Notes: generated by a model not told the origin, from the sequence alone. 6,848 nt of DNA from Lachnospiraceae bacterium (GCA_009774655.1 VSOD01000230.1:1-6848); one strand, 5' to 3'. Positions 1 to 6,498 are shown, counted from the stretch's first letter. A program made the numbers and translations.

Positions 1-1019
1 GGTACAATGGGGCCACACATTATGTGCTGATGCAGTCGGTGTGGTTTTTTACGCTGGCGGCGATCTCGGCCGCCCTGTGGACGCCGAAAAAGTCCCGGGA
101 AGTGCTTTTGTGTGTGATCGCGGCGCTGCTGGCGGTGATCGTGGGCGGCGGCAATCTGGTGACCGGACTGCAGGCGGAGATTCTGATGGTCTTTCTGCTG
201 CTCTATGCGGTGGTCGTCAACCGCAGGAAGATCGTAGCGGTGGCGATTCCTTTCTGTACGGGTACGGTCGGGTTTCTGTTCAATATACTGGCGCCGGGGA
301 ATATCCAGCGCAGCAGTCTGGATACGGATGAAGGGTATTCGGCGCTTGTGTCGGTGGTGCTGTCCTTTTACAATGCGGTGGTCTATATGATCCGCTGGAC
401 ACCGGTGTTTGTGCTCCTGATCTGGCTGCTGCTGCTCCCGGCGCTCTGGAAAATGATGAAACAGTCCAGACGGACGTTTGCGCATCCGGTGCTGGTGACG
501 TTTGGGGCTTTCTGCGTGCTTGCCGCCATGTTTACCCCGACTCTGTTTGCGCTGGGGATGGTGGGGCTGGCCAGAGTGGACAATATCATCCAGATGGTAT
601 ATTATCTGTGCCTGTTTCTGGTGACAGCCTACTGGCTGGGGTATTTTGCCCACAGAGGGCGAAGCGGCGCGGGCGAGACGCTGGGCACTTTTCTGGAAAA
701 GACGCGAGGCAGGATGACGGCGGCATTCCTGCTGCTGGTTCTTGTGGTGTGGTGTTTTACGGGGGATAAAAATACGTATGCCGGCATATCGGCACTGCGT
801 TCGTTATATAACGGCGAGGCACAGACTTTCTATGAGGAAGCCATGGAACGGCACAGGATTTATGTGGATGAGACGGTGGTGGATGTGGAGATCAGGCCCT
901 ATTCCGCCAGGCCCGCCCTTTTTGACTTTAACGATCTGACGGAGGATGCCGGCAACTGGCTGAATCTGGCGGTGATGCAGTACTACCATAAGGCTTATGT
1001 GAAACTGGTGGAGGAGTAA
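1..1019 (+). CDS. Multi-pass membrane protein, DUF6056-like (5' end cut by window)
   Basis: The reading frame is already open at the window edge (first full codon at base 3) and runs 338 codons to a TAA at 1017-1019, so the true start lies upstream. The protein is very hydrophobic. It has about seven or eight probable membrane segments in the first 240 visible residues, then a soluble tail of roughly 90 residues that includes YNGEAQTFYEEAMERHR and ends in KAYVKLVEE. A conserved-looking loop, NILAPGNIQRS, sits near visible residue 95. An APGN...R motif between membrane helices is typical of the DUF6056 family, which often sits in polysaccharide loci and resembles membrane glycosyltransferases; its biochemical role is not established. 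It lies 31 bp upstream of a DUF5672 gene on the same strand and is probably co-transcribed with it. The family call comes from motif memory and is moderate; 'polytopic membrane protein of a surface-glycan locus' is firm. Confidence 0.72.
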   Translation, partial: YNGATHYVLMQSVWFFTLAAISAALWTPKKSREVLLCVIAALLAVIVGGGNLVTGLQAEILMVFLLLYAVVVNRRKIVAVAIPFCTGTVGFLFNILAPGNIQRSSLDTDEGYSALVSVVLSFYNAVVYMIRWTPVFVLLIWLLLLPALWKMMKQSRRTFAHPVLVTFGAFCVLAAMFTPTLFALGMVGLARVDNIIQMVYYLCLFLVTAYWLGYFAHRGRSGAGETLGTFLEKTRGRMTAAFLLLVLVVWCFTGDKNTYAGISALRSLYNGEAQTFYEEAMERHRIYVDETVVDVEIRPYSARPALFDFNDLTEDAGNWLNLAVMQYYHKAYVKLVEE

Positions 1020-1040
1020 GGAACGGTTGTTCCTGAGAAG

Positions 1041-1045
1041 GGAGG
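1041..1045 (+). promoter_or_regulatory. Ribosome-binding site deciding the DUF5672 start
   Basis: GGAGG lies 5 nt before the ATG at 1051 and only 2 nt before the ATG at 1048. It therefore favours 1051 over both 1048 and the in-frame TTG at 1027, which has only a TAAGGA upstream. Confidence 0.6.
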
Positions 1046-1050
1046 ACATG

Positions 1051-1800
1051 ATGGCCGGTAAATTGAAACTGCCCAATGTCACGCTGGCGGCAATGACCAG
1101 CGTGGATCTGTATGAGACGATCAAAGCGATGCAGTACAGTATGCGGCAGATCGAGTTCGGGGATGTGGTGCTGATCACCCACAGAAAACCGCTTACCCTG
1201 CCGCGCAGCATACGGTATTCCCATACATCGAAGCTGGACAATATTGATAAATTTAATTACAAAATGGTCTATGAGCTGGGAGAGCATATTCATACGGACT
1301 ATATGCTGCTGGTACATGCGGACGGTTTTGTGGTGCATCCGGAGAGCTGGCGGGAGGAATTTCTTCAGTATGATTACATCGGTTCGCCCTGGCCGCTGCC
1401 TGCAAATGACTATGCCTACCGCGACGCGAAGGGGCAGATCTGCCGGGTGGGTAACAGCGTTTCCATCCGCAGCAAACGGCTGCTGGACTTCCCGAAACAG
1501 GCGGCTCTCAAGTGGGAAAAAATGGAAGACGACAACTACAACGAGGATACGTTTCTGTGCTGCAAATATAAAAATGTGATCGAGGACGCGGGTATGCGGT
1601 TTGCGCCGATCGAGGTGGCGAAATATTTCGGGCACGAGCATATGATTCCGGAAGTGATGGACGTGGAGGCGCCCTTTCTTTTTCATAAATGGCGGGGCCG
1701 AAACGCGCAGTATCCGAAGTTTGAGAACCCCTGGAAGGTCAGGTGGCAGAAGGTGAAGGATACGGTCAGGCCGTTTCTGTTCTGGCGCAGATGGAGGTAA
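1051..1800 (+). CDS. DUF5672 family protein, putative glycosyltransferase
   Basis: A 249-residue soluble protein with the hallmarks of DUF5672, a family of glycosyltransferase-like proteins found in bacterial and algal surface-glycan clusters. Visible motifs, numbered from the ATG at 1051: LPNVTLAAMTSVD at 7-19 (first strand of a GT-A-like fold); LLVHADGFVV at 86-95, with D91 in the position of a nucleotide-sugar or metal-binding acidic residue; YDYIGSPWP at 107-115, the best family signature; VGNSVSIRSKRLL at 133-145; NEDTFLC at 164-170, with an acidic pair E165-D166; and PFLFHKWRG at 208-216. The C-terminus is basic and aromatic and ends PFLFWRRWR, which suggests membrane contact. The start at 1051 was chosen from the GGAGG spacing; TTG at 1027 would add 8 residues. 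The gene stops 2 nt before the GT17 start, so the two are surely co-translated. Donor and acceptor sugars cannot be told from sequence. Confidence 0.85.
   Translation: MAGKLKLPNVTLAAMTSVDLYETIKAMQYSMRQIEFGDVVLITHRKPLTLPRSIRYSHTSKLDNIDKFNYKMVYELGEHIHTDYMLLVHADGFVVHPESWREEFLQYDYIGSPWPLPANDYAYRDAKGQICRVGNSVSIRSKRLLDFPKQAALKWEKMEDDNYNEDTFLCCKYKNVIEDAGMRFAPIEVAKYFGHEHMIPEVMDVEAPFLFHKWRGRNAQYPKFENPWKVRWQKVKDTVRPFLFWRRWR
1793..1797 (+). promoter_or_regulatory. Ribosome-binding site of the GT17 gene, inside the end of DUF5672
   Basis: GGAGG lies within the last codons of the DUF5672 gene, 5 nt ahead of the ATG at 1803. This fixes the start at 1803 rather than the in-frame ATG codons at 1743 or 1791, which lack a well-placed Shine-Dalgarno and would add residues unrelated to the family. 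Confidence 0.75.
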
Positions 1801-1802
1801 AA

Positions 1803-2744
1803 ATGATTTACGATTGCATCCCTTTTTTTAATGAACTGGATATTTTGAAGTTGAGAATGCAGATCATGGCGCCTTATGTGGATAAATTTGTGCTGGAGGA
1901 GTCTACGGTGACTTTTTCCGGGGAGCCGAAGGAGATGATCTTTGCGAAGAACCGGGAGATGTTCCGGGAATTTGCGGATAAGATCGTCTATGTGGCGGTG
2001 GACAATTCGCCCATGAGCGGCGTGACGACCCATGAGCGGGACAAGTTTCAGAAGAATCAGCTGATCCGCGGTATGCGTGGATGCAAACCTGACGATATTG
2101 TCATTTTCAGTGATGTGGATGAGATTCCGGATCCGCGGACGCTGCAGAAGGTGCTGGCGCATTTTGACGCTTCGAAAATATATCATCTGGCGCAGCGGAT
2201 GTTCTACTGCTTCTTAAACATGGAAGAGATATCGGGCAATCTGCTGTCGATCACGGGAGAATTTCCGGGTGTGGAGAAGAAACAGTGGCTTGGCACGAAG
2301 GTCTGCAGCTTTGGCAGCCTGCCGGAGGAGGGGATCGTTTATCTGCGGGAGGTGTCTCCGGAAGATCCGCGGAGCGTGCGGGTTGCGGACGGCGGCTGGC
2401 ATTTCGGCTATATGGGAGGCGACGGCGAGCGGGATGTGGCGAAACGGATCGGCGTCAAGGTACAGGCGGCGGCCCATCAGGAATATAACAAAGCCAGATA
2501 TTTGAAGGAAGCGGTGGACAGACTGCTGTGCGGGGAGGATATCTTCGGGCGGAATGCCAGATTCGTGCGGGTGCCCATCGACGAAAGCTATCCGGCATAT
2601 CTGCGGGAGCATCAGGAGGAGTACGCCTTTTTGATGGCGCCGCAGATCGGAAGGGCAGGGATCCTTTGTAAGAAGACGAAGCTTCTCTGCATGCAGGGGA
2701 TGCGTAGAGTGCATGGTGCGGCTGCGCGTTGTCTGGGCAGGTAG
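1803..2744 (+). CDS. Glycosyltransferase family 17 protein
   Basis: A 313-residue cytoplasmic enzyme of GT17, the family of the eukaryotic beta-1,4-mannosyl-glycoprotein N-acetylglucosaminyltransferase (MGAT3); bacterial members occur in polysaccharide loci. The protein opens directly with the family motif MIYDCIPFFNELDILKLR (1-18). It continues with LEESTVTFSGEPKEMIF (31-47, the 'E-x-T-F-x-G' block), HERDKFQKNQL (78-88), then DDIVIFSDVDEIPDP (97-111), where D104-V-D106 is a DxD-type metal and sugar-nucleotide site. GGWHFGYMGG (197-206) is the other signature. The tail after about residue 283 is basic and Cys-containing and looks like an add-on to the catalytic domain. The gene starts 2 nt after the DUF5672 stop and is followed by an 87-bp gap before the polymerase. 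It probably adds an N-acetylhexosamine or related sugar to the repeat unit; the donor is inferred from the family only and is uncertain in bacteria. Confidence 0.9.
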   Translation: MIYDCIPFFNELDILKLRMQIMAPYVDKFVLEESTVTFSGEPKEMIFAKNREMFREFADKIVYVAVDNSPMSGVTTHERDKFQKNQLIRGMRGCKPDDIVIFSDVDEIPDPRTLQKVLAHFDASKIYHLAQRMFYCFLNMEEISGNLLSITGEFPGVEKKQWLGTKVCSFGSLPEEGIVYLREVSPEDPRSVRVADGGWHFGYMGGDGERDVAKRIGVKVQAAAHQEYNKARYLKEAVDRLLCGEDIFGRNARFVRVPIDESYPAYLREHQEEYAFLMAPQIGRAGILCKKTKLLCMQGMRRVHGAAARCLGR

Positions 2745-2752
2745 GCCCTGCC
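2736..2752 (+). other. Small GC-rich hairpin spanning the GT17 stop codon
   Basis: GGCAGG (2736-2741) and CCTGCC (2747-2752) form a 6-bp stem with a 5-nt loop that contains the TAG stop of the GT17 gene. Only three T residues follow, so it is not a convincing intrinsic terminator. It could weaken read-through, slow decay of the upstream message, or be chance. Confidence 0.3.
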
Positions 2753-2813
2753 TTTGACGAAGTGCTGTTGAGAGCCGGACAGTAACGGATAGATCAAAGA
2801 GACAGGAAATGCG

Positions 2814-2821
2814 TAAGGAGG
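2814..2821 (+). promoter_or_regulatory. Strong ribosome-binding site of the Wzy-like gene
   Basis: TAAGGAGG lies 10 nt before the ATG at 2832. The match to the 16S rRNA tail is near perfect but the spacing is slightly long. It supports translation that is independent of the upstream gene, across the 87-bp gap. Confidence 0.75.
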
Positions 2822-2831
2822 CGGAACAGGA

Positions 2832-4064
2832 ATGGAATTCTACCGAAAGCTGAAAAAAAGCAGGATGCCGTGGTATCTTTTTTACGGCGGATTGACGATA
2901 GAGCTGCTCATTGTCATCGTGGACAAGAGCAATTTGATCAATCCGTTCGAGGGGCGGCTGTTCCAGATCACCTTTCTGATCTTTCTCCTGAAACTGCTGC
3001 TGACAGATTACAGCAAAAAAGAGTGGCATTGGATCGTGGGACTGGAGCTGCTGGTTTTTTTCTCATATTGGGTGACGGGGGCCAATGAACTGATCCGGAT
3101 CGTCACTTTCGTGGCCGCGTGCAAAAATATTCCGCTTAAACAGATGATGCGCTATGCCTTTTATGTGACGCTGGCTGGCTGCGCGGTGATCGTGCTGCTC
3201 TCGGTGACGGGAATCTATGGGGATATCAGCCTGACACAGGCTTACGGGCGGGAGTCCGCGGAGACGACCATCTACATCGGTGTGGAGCCGGCGAAAGAAA
3301 CCCGGTATACGCTGGGCATGGGACATCCCAATGCATTATCCTGCATGTTCCTGATGCTGTTGGTGATGGCGGTCTATGTCTATTTCGAGAGGATGAAGTG
3401 GTATCTGTATCTGTTTCTGATGCTGCTTAATGTGGGCGTTTATGTGCTGTCCGGGTCCAAGACGAGTATGCTGATCACGACGGCTTTTCTGGCTGGAGCC
3501 TGCGCGCTGACATACTGTAGATTTCTGCGGGAGGATCGGTTCGGCTATCTGTGCGGCCTGCTGGTGTTCGCAGTCTGCATCGCCTTTTCCGTGGATGCGG
3601 CAGTCTGCGCCCAGAGAGTGCGGGATGTGCAGTGGAACGAATTCTATTACGGGGAACCGCTGGACGACCGGCATATCGTGACGCTGGCAAAGATCGACCG
3701 CAGGATCAGCGGCAGGATCATTTCCCTGACCGATACGGAGGCCAACGACGGGATGATCCAGACCTGGTCGCTGTTTTCCAGGCCGGAAAATATGGAACAT
3801 TATTTCGATATGGGCTGGGTGAAGGTGTTCTACCGCTACGGCATCGTGCCCGGCATCGTGTATCTGCTGGCGCATCTGGCGCTCCTGTGGCGGATCTACA
3901 GGAGAAAAGACGCCTGCGGCCTGGCGGTGTTTACGGTGCTGGCGGTCTATACCGTGGTGGAGGCACATCTGGTGTCATTTTATATCGGCAGGAATTTCCT
4001 GCTTATGATGATGGGCTGGCACTTCTTTCCTGCGATTCCAGATAGCGCCGAAGATCGAGGATGA
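2832..4064 (+). CDS. Wzy-like polysaccharide polymerase (O-antigen ligase/polymerase superfamily)
   Basis: A 410-residue integral membrane protein with about ten hydrophobic segments (for example 14-32, 43-58, 66-80, 107-127, 168-185, 189-207, 212-228, 236-257, 335-354, 362-400). The large extracytoplasmic loop between about 258 and 334 is the usual layout of Wzy polymerases. Family-like features include RYTLGMGHPNALSCMF (158-173), SGSKTSML (207-214), KIDRRISGRI (287-296) and YFDMGWVKVFYRYGIVPGIVYL around 324-345, where the last loop ends before a helix with a 'yG' turn. Wzy proteins join lipid-linked repeat units at the outer face of the membrane; a WaaL-type ligase is the main alternative but is unlikely in a Gram-positive. 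The gene closes the plus-strand operon. Its last 62 bp overlap the end of the convergent SGNH gene, so its final 20 residues (FLLMMMGWHFF to SAEDRG) are encoded opposite another protein. The stop is TGA at 4062-4064. Confidence 0.82.
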   Translation: MEFYRKLKKSRMPWYLFYGGLTIELLIVIVDKSNLINPFEGRLFQITFLIFLLKLLLTDYSKKEWHWIVGLELLVFFSYWVTGANELIRIVTFVAACKNIPLKQMMRYAFYVTLAGCAVIVLLSVTGIYGDISLTQAYGRESAETTIYIGVEPAKETRYTLGMGHPNALSCMFLMLLVMAVYVYFERMKWYLYLFLMLLNVGVYVLSGSKTSMLITTAFLAGACALTYCRFLREDRFGYLCGLLVFAVCIAFSVDAAVCAQRVRDVQWNEFYYGEPLDDRHIVTLAKIDRRISGRIISLTDTEANDGMIQTWSLFSRPENMEHYFDMGWVKVFYRYGIVPGIVYLLAHLALLWRIYRRKDACGLAVFTVLAVYTVVEAHLVSFYIGRNFLLMMMGWHFFPAIPDSAEDRG

Positions 4065-5052
4065 GCTGCCTGGTGCGCAGCTTCGCGCCTTCATTTGTCA
4101 GGTGATAGGGCGTGTCGTAGAAATATTCGTAGTCCAGAAAGTAATCCCGGCAGTCCGAGATCACAGGGCAGTCCAGCCGTTCTTCCAGCGTCGTCTGAAA
4201 CCGGATATAGTCTTCCACAGGAGGCGTGTAGGCACAGTCCATAACGGGAAATCCGGCCACGAGCATGACGGCGCCTCGCTCCGTTACATACTGGTTTAAC
4301 GCATTCAGGCGGTCGATACAGACGCCCCCTACGGCCGGTGCATGAAGCGTGAACAATTCAAAAAACTCTTCTTTTTCATATTGCGGCTTCGGCCGCTCGA
4401 AGCTGACATCCCCGTATTCATTAAAAGCCAGGCGGCTGTAGACTGTCCCGTGATCCTGCACATTGCCCTCCTTGGAAGTCCAGAGGGAAAAGACCCTTTT
4501 GGCATAATCGGGAAAGGAAAAGTACATGTCCGGAATATCTTTCCTGCGGATCAGCCGCCAGAGTTCGGGATGGTTTTCGACCGTCAGCCAGGCGATCACA
4601 GGATCGACGATGGTGTCGTCATCGTCATAGTCCGTGTGGCAGACGATGATAAGGTCGCCTTCTGTGATATTGACTTTCGCGATCTCTTCCTGAAAGGCAT
4701 TGCCCAGACCGCCGTGCACGCCTGCATTCACCACCGGCATCTGAAAGGCTTCTTCCAGCAGGGAACAGTCCATGCCGAAAGCCAGATTGGAGTTGCTGAT
4801 CAGGACGATCTTAGGCTCCGTCAGGGACGTAAGCCGCTCCATCTTGTCCAACAGGGAGGCATTGTAGCTGTAGAGATACTGCGGCATGATGCCCTTTCCG
4901 AAGAGGAACAGCAGCGCCACAAAAAGGGCACACAGCTTCGCCAGAAAGAAAACCGTTGACCGTACTGTCCGGGAGGATGCGGCAGCGCCGCTTACCCCTG
5001 CGGGATCAGAACTGGAAGTAGATAAATTGTGTCTGTTCATAAGATTCACCAT
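4003..5052 (-). CDS. Membrane-anchored SGNH-hydrolase-like protein, MBOAT partner
   Basis: A 349-residue protein: a cytoplasmic Ser-rich N-terminus (1-30), one membrane helix (about 33-53), then an extracytoplasmic domain with degenerate SGNH blocks. Block I is KIVLISNSNLAFGMD (81-95), with S88 the likely nucleophile. The VVNAGVHGGLGNAF stretch (107-120) is the Gly/Asn region, GDLIIVCHTDYDDDD (132-146) follows block III, and YDTPYHLTNEGAKLRT (312-327) carries the candidate catalytic D313 and H317. Proteins of this DltD/AlgJ-like type receive an acyl group delivered by an MBOAT protein and place it on a glycan, or act as the matching esterase. The gene follows the MBOAT gene with a 47-bp overlap, so the pair is translationally coupled. 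An alternative start at 5040 (residue M5) has a better-spaced GGTGA and may be the real one; the ATG at 5052 has GGAG only 3 nt away. The 3' end overlaps the polymerase gene by 62 bp. Substrate and catalytic direction are inferred. Confidence 0.8.
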   Translation of the reverse strand: MVNLMNRHNLSTSSSDPAGVSGAAASSRTVRSTVFFLAKLCALFVALLFLFGKGIMPQYLYSYNASLLDKMERLTSLTEPKIVLISNSNLAFGMDCSLLEEAFQMPVVNAGVHGGLGNAFQEEIAKVNITEGDLIIVCHTDYDDDDTIVDPVIAWLTVENHPELWRLIRRKDIPDMYFSFPDYAKRVFSLWTSKEGNVQDHGTVYSRLAFNEYGDVSFERPKPQYEKEEFFELFTLHAPAVGGVCIDRLNALNQYVTERGAVMLVAGFPVMDCAYTPPVEDYIRFQTTLEERLDCPVISDCRDYFLDYEYFYDTPYHLTNEGAKLRTRQLILDLRRYLESQERSASPSS

Positions 5053-6466
5053 ACGCTCCGAAGAAAATGATCACAAACAAGATAACGATACCAAATAACC
5101 AGCGGAAAGCAGAAGACTGCTGGAAAAAGAAGACCGTGAAGGAGGCCTTCGTCCTGTAAATGACGGTGTCGATCCACAACAGCAGCAGAAGGGATGCCGC
5201 CAGCAGGGCAAAGGTCGGAAGGTCAGGGAAGATATCCAGGAAACCGAGGCTGAAAAGATCCCGGATCCCGGGCTGTGTGACCGCATGACCAAGGAGGTCA
5301 AAAGCAGAACGAAGATTTGGCATACGGAAAAACAGCCAGGCAAGATCTGTCAAGAGGAAGGTGCCGATTTTTCGGCCAATATGAGTTGTTTCGGGCACCG
5401 AAGTTTTTCGAACGTGTTTAAGTAGATTACCAAATACAATATAAAGTCCATTCAGACCGCCCCAGATGACAAAGGTCCAATTGGCTCCATGCCAGAGACC
5501 GCTTAGAAGAAAAACAATCATTGTATTCAGGCAGGTGCGGAGTATTCCTTTGCGGCTGCCGCCAAGAGGGACATAGAGATAATCGCGAAGCCAGTTGTTT
5601 AATGTTATATGCCATCTGCGCCAGAATTCGGCAATGCTTTCGGAGTGAAAAGGAGCTATGAAATTATCTGATAATTGGAAGCCGAAGGCTTTGGCGCTGC
5701 CCACAGCAATATAAGAATAACCATTGAAATCTCCGTAAATCTGAAAAGCAAACAGGAGTACGGCGAGCGCGATCTGCAGACCGGAATATTCCGTGTATGT
5801 GGAAAAAACAGGATTGATGATGGCGGCAATATTGTCGGAGATCACCAGCTTATAGAAAAGGCCGAGCAGGATCAGGCATAAGCCTTCTTTCAGATTCTGC
5901 AGGGAAAAGCGGGTGCCTCTGTGAATCTGCGGCAGGATGTCCCCGGCGCGTTCGATGGGACCGGAGATCAGCTTGGGGAAGAATGCCAGATAGAGGGCAT
6001 ATTTCAATAAATGCTTCTCTGCGGCTGTCGTGCCGCGGTATACGTCCACGGTGTAGCTGACGGACTGGAACAGAATAAAGGAAATGCCGAGGGACAGCAG
6101 GCCGTGTACCGGAGCAAACTGCCTGTCCGTGTGCAGGGCCGTCAGGATCTGGTTGACGTTCTCCAACAGGAAATTCGTATATTTGCAGTAACCAAGCAGC
6201 CCCAGGTTACAAAATACCGTGAAGATCATAAGGCCTTTTGCCGTGCGGGGACGTCCGGCGGCTCTGACTCTGGCAAGCAGAAGGCCGCTGCCGTAGGAAA
6301 GCAGGATGATCGCTCCGAGCAGGAGCAGATAGCGGCTGTCCGCACTGGCATAGAAAAAGCAGCTGGCAGCCAGAAGCCACAGGTAACGGACTCTGGGCGG
6401 CAGCAGGAAGTAAACGATATAGACGATCGGAAAAAACAATAAATAGGCAAAAGAATGGAAAACCAT
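5006..6466 (-). CDS. MBOAT family O-acyltransferase (AlgI/DltB-like)
   Basis: A 486-residue polytopic membrane protein of normal length for the bacterial MBOAT O-acyltransferases (AlgI, DltB, PatA type). These move acyl groups, often acetyl, from a cytoplasmic donor to an outer-surface glycan with the help of an SGNH-like partner. Signatures: FFPKLISGPIER (162-173); FQIYGDFNGYSYIAVGSAKAFG, about 241-262; ESIAEFWRRWHITLNNWLRDYL, about 276-297, holding the family's conserved H286; YVPLGGSRKG (298-307); SGLWHGANWTFVIWGGLNGLY, about 322-342, with the catalytic-site H326; and the typical C-terminal SYEQTQFIYFQF (475-486). About ten membrane helices are visible. The start at 6466 is supported by AGGAGAG at 6473-6479 (6 nt spacing). 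It is the first gene of a two-gene minus-strand operon with the SGNH-like gene. The middle of the gene (about 5401-5760), which encodes the catalytic core, is clearly AT-richer than its flanks. The acyl group is probably acetyl, but this is not shown by sequence. Confidence 0.95.
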   Translation of the reverse strand: MVFHSFAYLLFFPIVYIVYFLLPPRVRYLWLLAASCFFYASADSRYLLLLGAIILLSYGSGLLLARVRAAGRPRTAKGLMIFTVFCNLGLLGYCKYTNFLLENVNQILTALHTDRQFAPVHGLLSLGISFILFQSVSYTVDVYRGTTAAEKHLLKYALYLAFFPKLISGPIERAGDILPQIHRGTRFSLQNLKEGLCLILLGLFYKLVISDNIAAIINPVFSTYTEYSGLQIALAVLLFAFQIYGDFNGYSYIAVGSAKAFGFQLSDNFIAPFHSESIAEFWRRWHITLNNWLRDYLYVPLGGSRKGILRTCLNTMIVFLLSGLWHGANWTFVIWGGLNGLYIVFGNLLKHVRKTSVPETTHIGRKIGTFLLTDLAWLFFRMPNLRSAFDLLGHAVTQPGIRDLFSLGFLDIFPDLPTFALLAASLLLLLWIDTVIYRTKASFTVFFFQQSSAFRWLFGIVILFVIIFFGAYGESYEQTQFIYFQF

Positions 6467-6472
6467 GGCAGT

Positions 6473-6479
6473 CTCTCCT
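6473..6479 (-). promoter_or_regulatory. Ribosome-binding site of the MBOAT gene
   Basis: AGGAGAG, read on the minus strand, lies 6 nt before the ATG at 6466. It confirms that start and the minus-strand orientation of the gene. Confidence 0.75.
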
Positions 6480-6498
6480 GGATTTTGTGTCTTTTACA

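Noticed and set aside
1027..1050. TTG at 1027 as the start of the DUF5672 protein
   Set aside because: A TAAGGA lies 4 nt upstream, so it is possible. The ATG at 1051 has a stronger GGAGG, and the eight extra residues add nothing recognisable.
928..1686. Long minus-strand open frame of 252 codons opposite the DUF5672 gene
   Set aside because: It lies fully antisense to a gene with clear family motifs. Its translation is rich in His, Arg and Pro with no recognisable domain, as expected from a mirror frame of GC-rich coding DNA.
2768..2796. TTGAGA with a possible -10 in the gap before the polymerase
   Set aside because: The best -10 candidates at 16-17 bp (TAGATC, AGATCA) match the consensus poorly, so no promoter is called.
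2214..3029. Minus-strand open frame of 271 codons across the GT17 and Wzy-like genes
   Set aside because: It spans two real genes and their gap and has low-complexity His/Arg/Gln-rich composition with no domain.
3336..3968. Minus-strand open frame of 210 codons opposite the Wzy-like gene, in line with the minus-strand operon
   Set aside because: It was considered as a third gene of the acylation operon. Its His/Gln-rich composition mirrors membrane-protein codons on the plus strand, and it has no motif.
4064..4082. Hairpin AGCTGC / GCAGCT just after the polymerase stop, as a terminator
   Set aside because: The stem is only 6 bp with a 7-nt loop and no T-run on either side. It lies in conserved-frame coding sequence of the SGNH-like gene, so it is not a convincing terminator.
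4342..4959. Plus-strand open frame of 205 codons inside the SGNH-like gene
   Set aside because: It is antisense to a gene with a membrane helix and SGNH blocks, and its own translation matches no family.
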